Shown here one piece after another: positions 21,978 through 29,601 of a stretch of DNA of 36,212 bases. The notes beneath the pieces are model-generated. The model was given only the letters and a program-made list of their open reading frames with translations. It did not search any database and was not told where the DNA came from. Positions within the stretch are counted from its first letter, which is position 1; each line of letters starts with the position of its first letter. Source of the stretch: Anaerolineales bacterium (GTDB taxonomy: Bacteria > Chloroflexota > Anaerolineae > Anaerolineales > UBA11858); assembly GCA_016783125.1 (NCBI GenBank), contig JADHXE010000008.1, positions 1 through 36,212 of the forward strand. Reading direction: 5' to 3'. The translations under genes and the position numbers were made by a program.

Positions 21978-23057
21978 ATGAAAGTAAAACTCGAAAACCT
22001 GAGCAAACGTTGGGGGAAGGTCGTGGGCGCCGACCGCATCGACCTGGAGATCACCGACGGCGAGTTCGTGGCCTTCCTGGGGCCTTCGGGCTGCGGGAAA
22101 ACCACAACATTGTTGATGGTCGCTGGAATTTACAAGCCCACAGAAGGCAGCATTCGTTTCGACGAACGCGTCGTCAACTACGTAGCGCCCAAAGACCGCA
22201 ACATCGGTATGGTTTTCCAGAGCTACGCCCTCTACCCTCACATGACCGTATTCCAGAACATCAGCTATCCCCTCAAATTGCAGAAAACATCCAAGGAGGA
22301 AATGAAACAGCGGGCGCAGAAAGTGGCCGATATGATGGACATCGGACACTTGATGGATCGCAAGCCAGCCCAGCTCTCCGGCGGACAGCAGCAACGCGTG
22401 GCTCTGGGCCGGGCGCTGGTCAAAGAGCCTAAACTGCTGCTGTTCGACGAACCGCTTTCCAACCTGGACGCTCGCCTGCGCCTCTCCATGCGCGGCGAAA
22501 TCAAACGGCTTCAGGTAGAGCTAAGAGTCACATCAATTTACGTCACCCACGACCAGGTGGAGGCCATGACTATGGCCGACCGCGTGGCAGTGATGAAAGA
22601 TGGCAAACTGCAAGCCTACAGCCCGCCAGATGAACTGTATGATCAACCGCGCACCCTCTTTGTAGCCAGCTTTGTGGGTAACCCGCCGATGAATCTCATC
22701 GAGGTCGATGTTACCCGCGAAAACGGTGACTACCACGCCCGTGCAGATGGGATCGATTTGATCGTCCCTGCTGAGCGGGGTGAAAAGGCGGCTGGCAAAG
22801 GCCGGGTCATCATGGGCATCCGCCCTGAAGACGTAACCATCAGCGAGCAGGAGCAGGAGGGTGTCTCTGGCGAAATCTATGTCGTTGAGCCGCTGGGCCG
22901 CGACGACCTGATTGACGTGCGCGTTGGAGAGACCAGCATTCGCGTGTTGGCCGACCCCGCCTTGCGGCTGAAAATGGGTGAAAATACCGCGCTCGACTTC
23001 AACACCAGCAAGGCGCAGTTCTTCGACCCGGCAACAGAGCAGTCTTTGCTCTGGTAA
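21978..23057 (+). CDS. ABC importer ATP-binding protein, MalK/UgpC-like
   Basis: A 359-residue ATPase that powers the importer. Visible parts are Walker A GPSGCGKT (35-42), Q-loop [10 protein letters not shown] (79-88), signature [15 protein letters not shown] (133 on), Walker [16 protein letters not shown] (153 on) and the switch His in [10 protein letters not shown]. The C-terminal third is the regulatory TOBE/MOP-like domain ([16 protein letters not shown]). It ends at SLLW. AGGAG precedes ATG 21978. MalK-type proteins can serve several importers, but its position after the permeases points to this one. Confidence 0.95.
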   Translation: MKVKLENLSKRWGKVVGADRIDLEITDGEFVAFLGPSGCGKTTTLLMVAGIYKPTEGSIRFDERVVNYVAPKDRNIGMVFQSYALYPHMTVFQNISYPLKLQKTSKEEMKQRAQKVADMMDIGHLMDRKPAQLSGGQQQRVALGRALVKEPKLLLFDEPLSNLDARLRLSMRGEIKRLQVELRVTSIYVTHDQVEAMTMADRVAVMKDGKLQAYSPPDELYDQPRTLFVASFVGNPPMNLIEVDVTRENGDYHARADGIDLIVPAERGEKAAGKGRVIMGIRPEDVTISEQEQEGVSGEIYVVEPLGRDDLIDVRVGETSIRVLADPALRLKMGENTALDFNTSKAQFFDPATEQSLLW

Positions 23058-23216
23058 CAACGAATCCGGCATGAAGAGGCTCGCCGTCATCGCTTGTATG
23101 CGTACCGCGAGGTTTATCGCTCTGGCGGGCTGCCTCCCATCCGTTCGAAGACGACTTTGGCTCTCTCCGAGCAGGTCTTGGAGAGAGTTGTTTATTGCGA
23201 GTTGGAAACGGAAACG

Positions 23217-24056
23217 ATGACAACTCACCGTGACTCTTTGCGCAATTTTGACAGCGCCCGGCGCAAGGCGTTCGTCCAGCGCATCCTGGCTTTCATCACG
23301 CGGCAGCCGCTGGATCTGCTGCCTTTCGAACAGGTACGCCAGCAACTGCGCCTTCGTGATCGCCACTTCCGAGACTTGCAAGAGATACCGCTGAATCAAA
23401 TCGTGGGCAGTGTGGGGCGCTACCGGGATTTTACGCGCACATTTCTGCCTCGCAGTGACGGGTTGCGAGAACGCTGGGCTGCCGTCGAAGATCGTGTGAA
23501 AGCAGGCGGCCTGCCTCCTGTGGAGCTTTACAAGGTGGGTGAGGCTTACTTCGTGCGCGATGGCAACCACCGCATCTCTGTCGCCCGTGCCCAGAACGTG
23601 CCTGACATCGAGGCTTTCGTGTGGGAATATCCCAGTCTGGTGCCCCTCAGTCCTGATGACGATCTAGATGACCTGCTCATCAAGCAAGGCTACGTGGCGT
23701 TCCTGGAAAAAACGCGCCTTAATAGGCTGCGTCCAAACCAGCACATCGAATTGACCGCCCCGGGACGGTATCGTGATTTGCTCGAACATATCGCCGTCCA
23801 CCGCTATTATCTGGGCCGGGAGTATAATCGGGAAACTTCAAATGAAGAGGCGGTTACCGGTTGGTACGATAACGTCTACCAGCCCATTATTCGTGCGATC
23901 TGCAAACAGGGCATTCTAAAACAGTTTCTGGGACGCACCGAGGCAGACCTGTACATTTGGGTTTCGCGCTGGCAGCATGAGTTGAGCGAACGCTACGGTA
24001 AACCCATCGACGCTGAAGATGCTGTCATTAATTTTTACAGAACGAGGGAAACATGA
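23217..24056 (+). CDS. ParB/sulfiredoxin-like domain protein, DUF4032-like putative regulator
   Basis: About 279 residues. The N-terminal part (SARRKAFVQRILAFITRQPL, DLLPFEQVRQQLRLRD) is helical. IPLNQIVGSVGRYRDFTRTF leads into the ParB/Srx-like core ending in VRDGNHRISVARAQNV, the DGNHR motif of that fold. The C-terminal half (RPNQHIELTAPGRYRDLLEH, FLGRTEADLYIWVSRW) is typical of DUF4032-like proteins often labelled transcriptional regulator. ATG 23217 is preferred because the sequence is coherent from there; the track start 23094 adds 41 unusual residues across a CTCTCTCC/GGAGAGAG hairpin. It overlaps the kinase gene as ATGA, so it belongs to the operon. DNA, nucleotide or phospho-ligand binding are all possible. 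Confidence 0.7.
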   Translation: MTTHRDSLRNFDSARRKAFVQRILAFITRQPLDLLPFEQVRQQLRLRDRHFRDLQEIPLNQIVGSVGRYRDFTRTFLPRSDGLRERWAAVEDRVKAGGLPPVELYKVGEAYFVRDGNHRISVARAQNVPDIEAFVWEYPSLVPLSPDDDLDDLLIKQGYVAFLEKTRLNRLRPNQHIELTAPGRYRDLLEHIAVHRYYLGREYNRETSNEEAVTGWYDNVYQPIIRAICKQGILKQFLGRTEADLYIWVSRWQHELSERYGKPIDAEDAVINFYRTRET

Positions 24057-24946
24057 CTTTGCCCACCAAGAACAAGATTGACATTATGATGATCGGCCAC
24101 TTCGCCAGGGACATACTGGTGGTAGATGGCCTTGCTAAGACCTCCTCCGGGGGTGGCGTCTACTACGGCAGCGTGACCTTGCGTCACCTGGGGTTGGATG
24201 TGGCTGTGGTCACACGCCTGCACTCAGGCGATTTTTCACGTATCGAGGAACTAAAGCTTGCTGGAGTGCAGCTCTTCGCTACTCCTGCACCAGAGACCTC
24301 GGGGATCGAAAATATTTACGACTCGGCCGACATGGAGCGGCGCGTTTGCAAAACTCTGGGGTTTGCCGGGCCTTTTCAAATCGCCGATATTCCGGATGTC
24401 GCAGCCCGCATCTACGCGATTGTCCCCATCATCGCCGGCGAGGTGGACCTGCCGCTGCTCAAATCCCTGGCCAGTCGAGGCCCGGTCGCACTCGATGTGC
24501 AGGGGTTCGTGCGCGTCCGTGATAATGGCAGTCTCGTTTTCCGTGAGTGGGTCGAGATGGAAGAGGGCCTCTCGCACGTAACCTATCTAAAAGTGGACCG
24601 CGCCGAGGCCGAGTTGCTCACTGGCCAGACTGATTTGCGATTGGCAGCCCACCGATTGGCTGATTTTGGCCCCCGCGAGATTGTCGTCACCCAGTCATCG
24701 GGTGTGACCGTCTTCGCTGAGGGGCACATCTACCAGGCCCCTTTCACCCCACATTCCCTCGATGGTCGAACCGGCAGAGGAGACACTTGCTTTGCCACCT
24801 ACCTGGGAAAAAGATTGAGCACCTCCCCACAAGAGGCCTGCCGCTTTGCGGCCGCCGTCACCACCCTGAAGCAAGAGCAGCCTGGCCCCTGGAATGGCAA
24901 TCTGGCTGCCGTAGAAGAATTGCTGGCAGGCGTCAAACTGGAGTAA
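24053..24946 (+). CDS. PfkB-family sugar kinase, candidate IolC
   Basis: A 297-residue ribokinase/PfkB-type kinase. It has the N-terminal sugar-binding Gly pair SSGGGVYYGSVTLRHLGLDV and the C-terminal signature DGRTGRGDTCFATYLGKRL with the catalytic Asp in GRGD (241-244). In this cluster the kinase step is phosphorylation of 2-deoxy-5-keto-gluconate, normally done by IolC. An archaeal-type inositol 3-kinase is another possibility, because this protein looks only distantly like classical IolC. ATG 24053 overlaps the ParB-like gene. The GDPD gene begins 7 nt after its stop. Confidence 0.85.
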   Translation: MTLPTKNKIDIMMIGHFARDILVVDGLAKTSSGGGVYYGSVTLRHLGLDVAVVTRLHSGDFSRIEELKLAGVQLFATPAPETSGIENIYDSADMERRVCKTLGFAGPFQIADIPDVAARIYAIVPIIAGEVDLPLLKSLASRGPVALDVQGFVRVRDNGSLVFREWVEMEEGLSHVTYLKVDRAEAELLTGQTDLRLAAHRLADFGPREIVVTQSSGVTVFAEGHIYQAPFTPHSLDGRTGRGDTCFATYLGKRLSTSPQEACRFAAAVTTLKQEQPGPWNGNLAAVEELLAGVKLE

Positions 24947-24953
24947 ATGAATT

Positions 24954-25748
24954 GTGTCATACCAATTGCCTCATCACACCCAACTCATAGCCCACCGGGG
25001 GAATTCTGGCCCCGCTCCTGAGAATACACGCTTAGCGATCCAACAGGCAATCGCCCTAGAAGTCGATATGATTGAAGTGGATGTTCATATCAGTCAGGAT
25101 GGAGTCCCGGTTTTAATCCACCACTCGAGACTTGAACACACGACCAACGGGCAGGGGCATGTGATTGAGCACACGTTATCGGAACTCAAATTACTGGACG
25201 CCGGTGATTGGAAAGCCCCCGAATTCGCAGGGGAACGTATCCTGACACTGTGCGATGTTTTAGAGCTGACCCGGAATCGGATACCATTAAACCTGGATTT
25301 GAAAACAGAGCGCGCTATTCCAGCCACACTAAAAGCTGTTCGAGAGATGAATGTCTTGAACGAGGTCGTCATTAGCGGATGTACGCAAGACTGTGTAAAA
25401 ATGATCCGTTCGCGAGAACCGCGCCTGACTGTTCTCTTGAATCTCGATGAGGTGTTGGAACAATTGGCTCTCACGGGGCCGGCAGCGATATTCCGATCAC
25501 GTTGCCTGAACGTGGCCGAGCAGACTGGCGCAGCCGGAATCAATATTGCCCACGTTTTTGTCAATCGCCCCCTTGTCCAACAAGCTCATCGAAAGGGATT
25601 GTCTGTTTGGGTCTGGACAGTGGATGACGAAGAGCGCGTACAGGAACTGTTGGGAATGGGAGTTGACTCGATCACAACCAATTGGCCTGAAAAGATGATG
25701 CCAATCATAAAAGGTTTGACAGCGGGCGTGGAACGAGGGCAACAATGA
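24954..25748 (+). CDS. Glycerophosphodiester phosphodiesterase family protein
   Basis: A 264-residue cytosolic GDPD/GlpQ-type enzyme. The active-site His and metal ligands are in LIAHRGNSGPAPENTRLAIQ, and MIEVDVHISQDGVPVLIHHS gives the E.D and second His. LNLDLKTE and VWVWTVDDEERVQELLGMGV complete the TIM-barrel pattern, ending in DSITTNWPEKM. It starts at GTG 24954 and has no signal peptide. The family splits glycerophosphodiesters into glycerol 3-phosphate and an alcohol. In an inositol cluster a natural substrate is glycerophosphoinositol; this is inference. Its stop overlaps the next start as ATGA, so the HAD fusion and the GDPD are translated together. Confidence 0.9.
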   Translation: MSYQLPHHTQLIAHRGNSGPAPENTRLAIQQAIALEVDMIEVDVHISQDGVPVLIHHSRLEHTTNGQGHVIEHTLSELKLLDAGDWKAPEFAGERILTLCDVLELTRNRIPLNLDLKTERAIPATLKAVREMNVLNEVVISGCTQDCVKMIRSREPRLTVLLNLDEVLEQLALTGPAAIFRSRCLNVAEQTGAAGINIAHVFVNRPLVQQAHRKGLSVWVWTVDDEERVQELLGMGVDSITTNWPEKMMPIIKGLTAGVERGQQ

Positions 25749-27235
25749 CAGCCAAATGGATGCGAGCCCTCTCAGCCCAGTTCGAACGTGTCTGTCAGGC
25801 CTACCCCGGCGAGCGTCTGATGCTATTGTTGGATATTGACGGCACCATCATTGACATGCGTCACATGATTTTGGCCGTGCTCTATGCGTATGATCGTACC
25901 CACGCCACCAGTTATTTCGAAAGATTGCAATTCGCGGATATTAACGTGCACGAGAACCAGGTGGATGCGCTGTTCACTGAATTGAACGTGCCCGCCGAGG
26001 CGCAGGCCGACATCTTGGCCTGGTACCTGGAGCAACGCTGGACCCCTGAAGCTATCCGCGAAATGCATCATCCGTTTCGAGGGGTGCTGGATGTTGTCCG
26101 TTGGTTTCAGCTTCAGACCAATACTACCGTTGGTCTGGTGACTGGTCGTCCAGAAACACTGCGGGAAAACACCCTGCGTTCGTTGAACCGGCTTGGTAAG
26201 CCCTACCGGGTACAGTTTGTCGACGATCTGCTCTATATGAATCCGGGCAAATGGGAGGAAAAGGTTCCCGATATCAAAGTAGCAGGGATCAATCATTTCA
26301 GGGAGGCTGGCTACCACGTATTCGCCTTCATCGATAACGAGCCAGCCAATCTAAAAACGCTGGCCACCGCTGACCCGGAGAGAGATGTGCTTCTTTTACA
26401 CGCCAACACGGTTTTCGAATCTAAAAGAACACGCCTGCCGCGCGGCACGGTGCGCGGCAAAGAGTATCGCTTGGCGGAGCTCATCCCGGATGAGAAGGCC
26501 CTGCCCGCTCACGTCCAGTTAGCCTGGCACGGGGTGAATGATAAGGCCAATTTGCGCCAGTTTCTGGCTTCTGACGTGCGATGGGCAGAGGTGGATGCCA
26601 TGCTTGAACCCACCTGCCGCTGGGTAATTTTACGGCACGACTCGTTTGCGGCAACCCTACTAGAGACTAATGAGCAATGGTTTATGCTGGCCGACGTGTT
26701 GGACAAAATCACAGCCTTTGGCCGGGCGATTAAGATCGATTTTAAGGCTGGTGGCATGCTGCTGGATCGAGTGCTGGAGATGGTCGCTGAGAGAGAGTTG
26801 ACCGACGACAGACTGTGGTTCAATGCCAACATTGAGATATTAATGGAAAGCGGCTTTAAACACCTTTGTCTCAGGCATCCAGAAGCCATCATCCAATGCC
26901 CGATAGACTTTCTGGCGCCTCTGATCGTAGCCGCGCCGGAGCAGGCGCATAGAACCCTGCAAATGCTGAATGATTGGGGCATCAACCGTTTTTCGATTAG
27001 CTGGGAGCGGCCAAATCTGAGGGAACTCTTCGATCAGATGGATCTTTGGAATTATCAGGTGAATATCTACGGCGTCCCTGATCTGGAAACTTTCCTCCAG
27101 GCAGTGCTTTTGCTGCCGCGCTCGGTGACATCGGATTTTAATTTCCCACAGTGGCACTATTACGGTCACGGGTCGGGCAAAGGCGGCGTCCACCTCGCCT
27201 ACCGGCAGACGAAGAAAGGCGATCAATATTTATAA
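25745..27235 (+). CDS. HAD-type phosphatase fused to a FAM151/menorin-like domain
   Basis: A 496-residue protein with two parts. Residues 25-235 form a HAD hydrolase: LLLDIDGTIIDM (motif I, Asp30 and Asp32), LVTGRPETLRENT (motif II), and YHVFAFIDNEPANLKTL (acidic motif near 197). Residues 258-490 read as a FAM151/menorin (DUF2181)-type TIM barrel related to GDPD/PLC: WHGVNDKANLRQFL, AEVDAML, RWVILRHDSF, GRAIKIDFKAGGMLLDRVLE, then RFSISWERPNLRELF. It overlaps the GDPD gene by ATGA and precedes iolB. The combination suggests sequential cleavage and dephosphorylation of an inositol-containing phosphodiester, but no such enzyme is known to me. The HAD call is firm; the FAM151 call is from motif resemblance and moderately sure. 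Confidence 0.75.
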   Translation: MTAKWMRALSAQFERVCQAYPGERLMLLLDIDGTIIDMRHMILAVLYAYDRTHATSYFERLQFADINVHENQVDALFTELNVPAEAQADILAWYLEQRWTPEAIREMHHPFRGVLDVVRWFQLQTNTTVGLVTGRPETLRENTLRSLNRLGKPYRVQFVDDLLYMNPGKWEEKVPDIKVAGINHFREAGYHVFAFIDNEPANLKTLATADPERDVLLLHANTVFESKRTRLPRGTVRGKEYRLAELIPDEKALPAHVQLAWHGVNDKANLRQFLASDVRWAEVDAMLEPTCRWVILRHDSFAATLLETNEQWFMLADVLDKITAFGRAIKIDFKAGGMLLDRVLEMVAERELTDDRLWFNANIEILMESGFKHLCLRHPEAIIQCPIDFLAPLIVAAPEQAHRTLQMLNDWGINRFSISWERPNLRELFDQMDLWNYQVNIYGVPDLETFLQAVLLLPRSVTSDFNFPQWHYYGHGSGKGGVHLAYRQTKKGDQYL

Positions 27236-27246
27236 AAAGGAAACCT

Positions 27247-28122
27247 ATGCCTACAACAAAATCCCCTCTTTTAGTTTCACCCCAAACGGATTCAGGGGAA
27301 TACCTTCGCATCAGTCCTGAATCAGCAGGCTGGGAGTTCTTGAACCTCTCTGCCCGGAAAATGAGACAAGGCGAAAAATGGTCTTTCCAAACCGATGAAA
27401 ATGAATTGGCTCTGGTTGTGCTGGGTGGAGTTTGCCATGTGCGCTCTAGCCGTGGAGATTGGAAAAACATAGGCCGCAGACCAAACGTCTTTAGCGGCAT
27501 GCCCTATACGCTCTATCTGCCGCGCCACACCGAGTTCAGTGTGGAAGCCGCCAGTGAAAATCCGGATATTGCCTGCGGCTGGGTCCCCACGGATGAAGAT
27601 CACCCCCCGCAATTGGTCACCCCCGATGATGTAGACACCGAAATCCGCGGTGGGGATAATTTCACCCGTCAAATCAACGGCATAATTCCGCCCGGATTTG
27701 ACTGTCACCGTTTAGTGGTTGTCGAAGTTTATACCCCCTCTGGCAATTGGAGTTCCTATCCTGGGCACAAACATGACGTCCATCGCGAAGATGCTGAGGG
27801 CAATATCCTCGAGGCTGATCTGGAAGAAATCTACTTCTACAAAATAGACAAGCCCGAAGGCTACGCCTATCAACGGTTATACAACGACGACAAAAGTCTG
27901 GACGAATTGATCTTGGCTCGCAATAGCCACGCCGTCTTGGTCCCTGAAGGCTATCACCCCGTCGTCTCTGCCCCGGGCTATACCACCTATTACTTGAATT
28001 TTCTGGCTGGCACAGCCCAGGTTTTGACCGCCACCGACGATCCGGAGTATGCTTGGGTCAAAGATACTTGGAAGGCAAGAGACCCGCGCCTGCCCGTTGT
28101 CAGCATGGCAATGGAAAAATAG
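27247..28122 (+). CDS. iolB: 5-deoxy-glucuronate isomerase IolB
   Basis: A 291-residue cupin-type isomerase that converts 5-deoxy-D-glucuronate to 2-deoxy-5-keto-D-gluconate in inositol breakdown. It shows the IolB landmarks: WEFLNLSARKMRQGEKWSFQ, NVFSGMPYTLYLPRHTEFSV, the metal-binding segment SYPGHKHDVHRED with its histidines, LEEIYFYKIDKPEGYAYQRL with the conserved Glu, and VLVPEGYHPVVSAPGY. ATG 27247 follows AAAAGGAAAC; the track start 27151 lies inside the preceding gene. The product should feed the PfkB kinase in this cluster. Confidence 0.95.
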   Translation: MPTTKSPLLVSPQTDSGEYLRISPESAGWEFLNLSARKMRQGEKWSFQTDENELALVVLGGVCHVRSSRGDWKNIGRRPNVFSGMPYTLYLPRHTEFSVEAASENPDIACGWVPTDEDHPPQLVTPDDVDTEIRGGDNFTRQINGIIPPGFDCHRLVVVEVYTPSGNWSSYPGHKHDVHREDAEGNILEADLEEIYFYKIDKPEGYAYQRLYNDDKSLDELILARNSHAVLVPEGYHPVVSAPGYTTYYLNFLAGTAQVLTATDDPEYAWVKDTWKARDPRLPVVSMAMEK

Positions 28123-28145
28123 AACACGATAAAGGAATAAACAAA

Positions 28146-29231
28146 ATGTCTACCTACAAAAGTCCCCTCCACGAGACCATTTCCACTACGGTCACCGATT
28201 TCTGGAACGACTCCTGCGCGATCGAGGAGTTAACTTACGCCATCGAACACGGTGCTGTTGGCGCTACCAGCAACCCTACTATCGTCTTAAGTGTTGTCCG
28301 ACAGGAAATGCACCTATGGCGCGAGCGTATCTTTGAGGTCATCGCTGAAAACCCGACTTGGTCAGAGGTTGAAGTCACCTGGAAAGTTTCTGAAGAAGTC
28401 GCTGTCAAGGGCGCTGAATTGTTGCTGCCTGTTTTTGAGCGTGAGGGCGGCAAAAAGGGACGTCTCTCCATTCAGACCAACCCAGCCAATTACGGCAACG
28501 CGACCGCCATCGTCGAGCAGGCGCGCTATTTTAATGAGTTGGCGCCTAATATGCAGATTAAAATCGCGGCAACATCAGCAGGCATCCAAGCCATCGAAGA
28601 TGCCACTTATCACGGAGCCAGCATCAATGCCACGGTAAGCTTCACTGTTCCGCAAGCTATCGCTATCGCCGAGGCTGTAGAACGCGGCCTGGATCGCCGC
28701 GCTGCTGATGGACTGGATATATCCAAGATGAGTCCAGCCTGCACCATTATGGTGGGGCGCGCCGACGATTGGATGCAGGTGGTGACGAATCGAGACAATA
28801 TCATCCTCAACCCGGCTCATATCCATTGGGCTGGTGTCGCCATCTTCAAGAAAGCCTATCAACTCTACCAAGAGCGCGGCTATCGGGCACGCTTGTTGGC
28901 TGCGGCTTACCGTAACCACTTGCACTGGTCAGAATTCATCGGCGGCGACGTTATTCTTACTATCCCCTATAACTGGCAAAAACGCTTCAACGCCTCCGAT
29001 GTGGGAGTTAAAGAACGTATGGACAACCCTGTTGATTCTGCCATCATCCAAGATTTGTATGACCATACCCCAGATTTCCGCATGGCTTACGATGAAGACG
29101 GGATGAGCGTGGACGAATTCGACACCTATGGAGCAACGGTACGCACTTTACGGGGCTTCATCAAGTCCTATCACGACCTGCAAGCCATGATCCGCGAAGA
29201 GTTCATGCTGCCCAACCCGGATGTGAAGTAG
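28146..29231 (+). CDS. Transaldolase-family protein, candidate alternative to IolJ
   Basis: A 361-residue class I aldolase/transaldolase. The features are the Asp in FWNDSCAIEELTYAIEHGAV (Asp22), the family motif GATSNPTIVLSVVRQE, and the Schiff-base Lys in QIKIAATSAGIQAIEDA (Lys139), followed by TVSFTVPQAIAIAEAVERGL. The length is within the transaldolase range but the sequence is not close to Tal. It lies between iolB and iolD, 23 nt after iolB, with GGAATAAACAAA before ATG 28146. No IolJ (class II fructose-bisphosphate aldolase-like) gene is present in the window, so this protein could split 2-deoxy-5-keto-gluconate 6-phosphate into dihydroxyacetone phosphate and malonate semialdehyde. That function is inference. 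An ordinary pentose-phosphate role is the alternative. Confidence 0.85.
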   Translation: MSTYKSPLHETISTTVTDFWNDSCAIEELTYAIEHGAVGATSNPTIVLSVVRQEMHLWRERIFEVIAENPTWSEVEVTWKVSEEVAVKGAELLLPVFEREGGKKGRLSIQTNPANYGNATAIVEQARYFNELAPNMQIKIAATSAGIQAIEDATYHGASINATVSFTVPQAIAIAEAVERGLDRRAADGLDISKMSPACTIMVGRADDWMQVVTNRDNIILNPAHIHWAGVAIFKKAYQLYQERGYRARLLAAAYRNHLHWSEFIGGDVILTIPYNWQKRFNASDVGVKERMDNPVDSAIIQDLYDHTPDFRMAYDEDGMSVDEFDTYGATVRTLRGFIKSYHDLQAMIREEFMLPNPDVK

Positions 29232-29307
29232 AACTCTTTATCCACGAAGCGTACCAAGCATACGAAAGAATGTGGTTTCTCAAAATTTTGTTGGGTAAAA
29301 GTGTCCA

Positions 29308-29415
29308 GTCTCTGAGCGGAAGTGAAGCGATAGCGGAACTGTAGTCGAAGAGCGGCTTTACTAGATAACCCGTCCTTCGACTACGCTCCCTATCGTCCGC
29401 TCCGCTCAGGAACTG
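29308..29415. repeat. Dispersed ~110-nt hairpin repeat, copy 1
   Basis: The ends CTGAGCGGA (29312) and TCCGCTCAG (29401), the middle CGATAG/CTATCG, and the inner GTAGTCGAAG (29341)/CTTCGACTAC (29375) pair to form a long imperfect hairpin. It is the reverse orientation of the copy at 31568-31680. It lies between the transaldolase gene and iolD. Confidence 0.85.
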
Positions 29416-29469
29416 TCATCTTCTTGTTAAACCTCTAACATTTTGAGCAATTAAGAAAGAATACCTTTA

Positions 29470-29577
29470 GGACTTACGCATTTTTATAATCCTTGTCCCA
29501 ATGCTCTGCGTTGGGATACTGTGGACAAATCGCAACGCAGAGCATTGCGATTAGAAAAAGGTGTTTTGTGTAAGTCC
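29470..29577. mobile_element. 108-bp MITE-like element upstream of iolD
   Basis: Terminal inverted repeats GGACTTAC (29470-29477) and GTAAGTCC (29570-29577) bracket an inner perfect 15-bp pair CAATGCTCTGCGTTG/CAACGCAGAGCATTG (29499 and 29533). GGACTTACGCA-type ends are known from insertion sequences and their miniature derivatives. No ORF is inside and I see no clear target duplication. iolD starts 25 nt later, with AAAGG at 29591-29595 as its ribosome site. Confidence 0.75.
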
Positions 29578-29601
29578 CATAAATAGAACAAAGGAAAATC
29601 T

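Noticed and set aside
22533-23570. Minus-strand ORF of 345 codons
   Set aside because: It spans the end of the ABC ATPase gene and the start of the ParB-like gene in antisense. Both plus-strand genes are clear.
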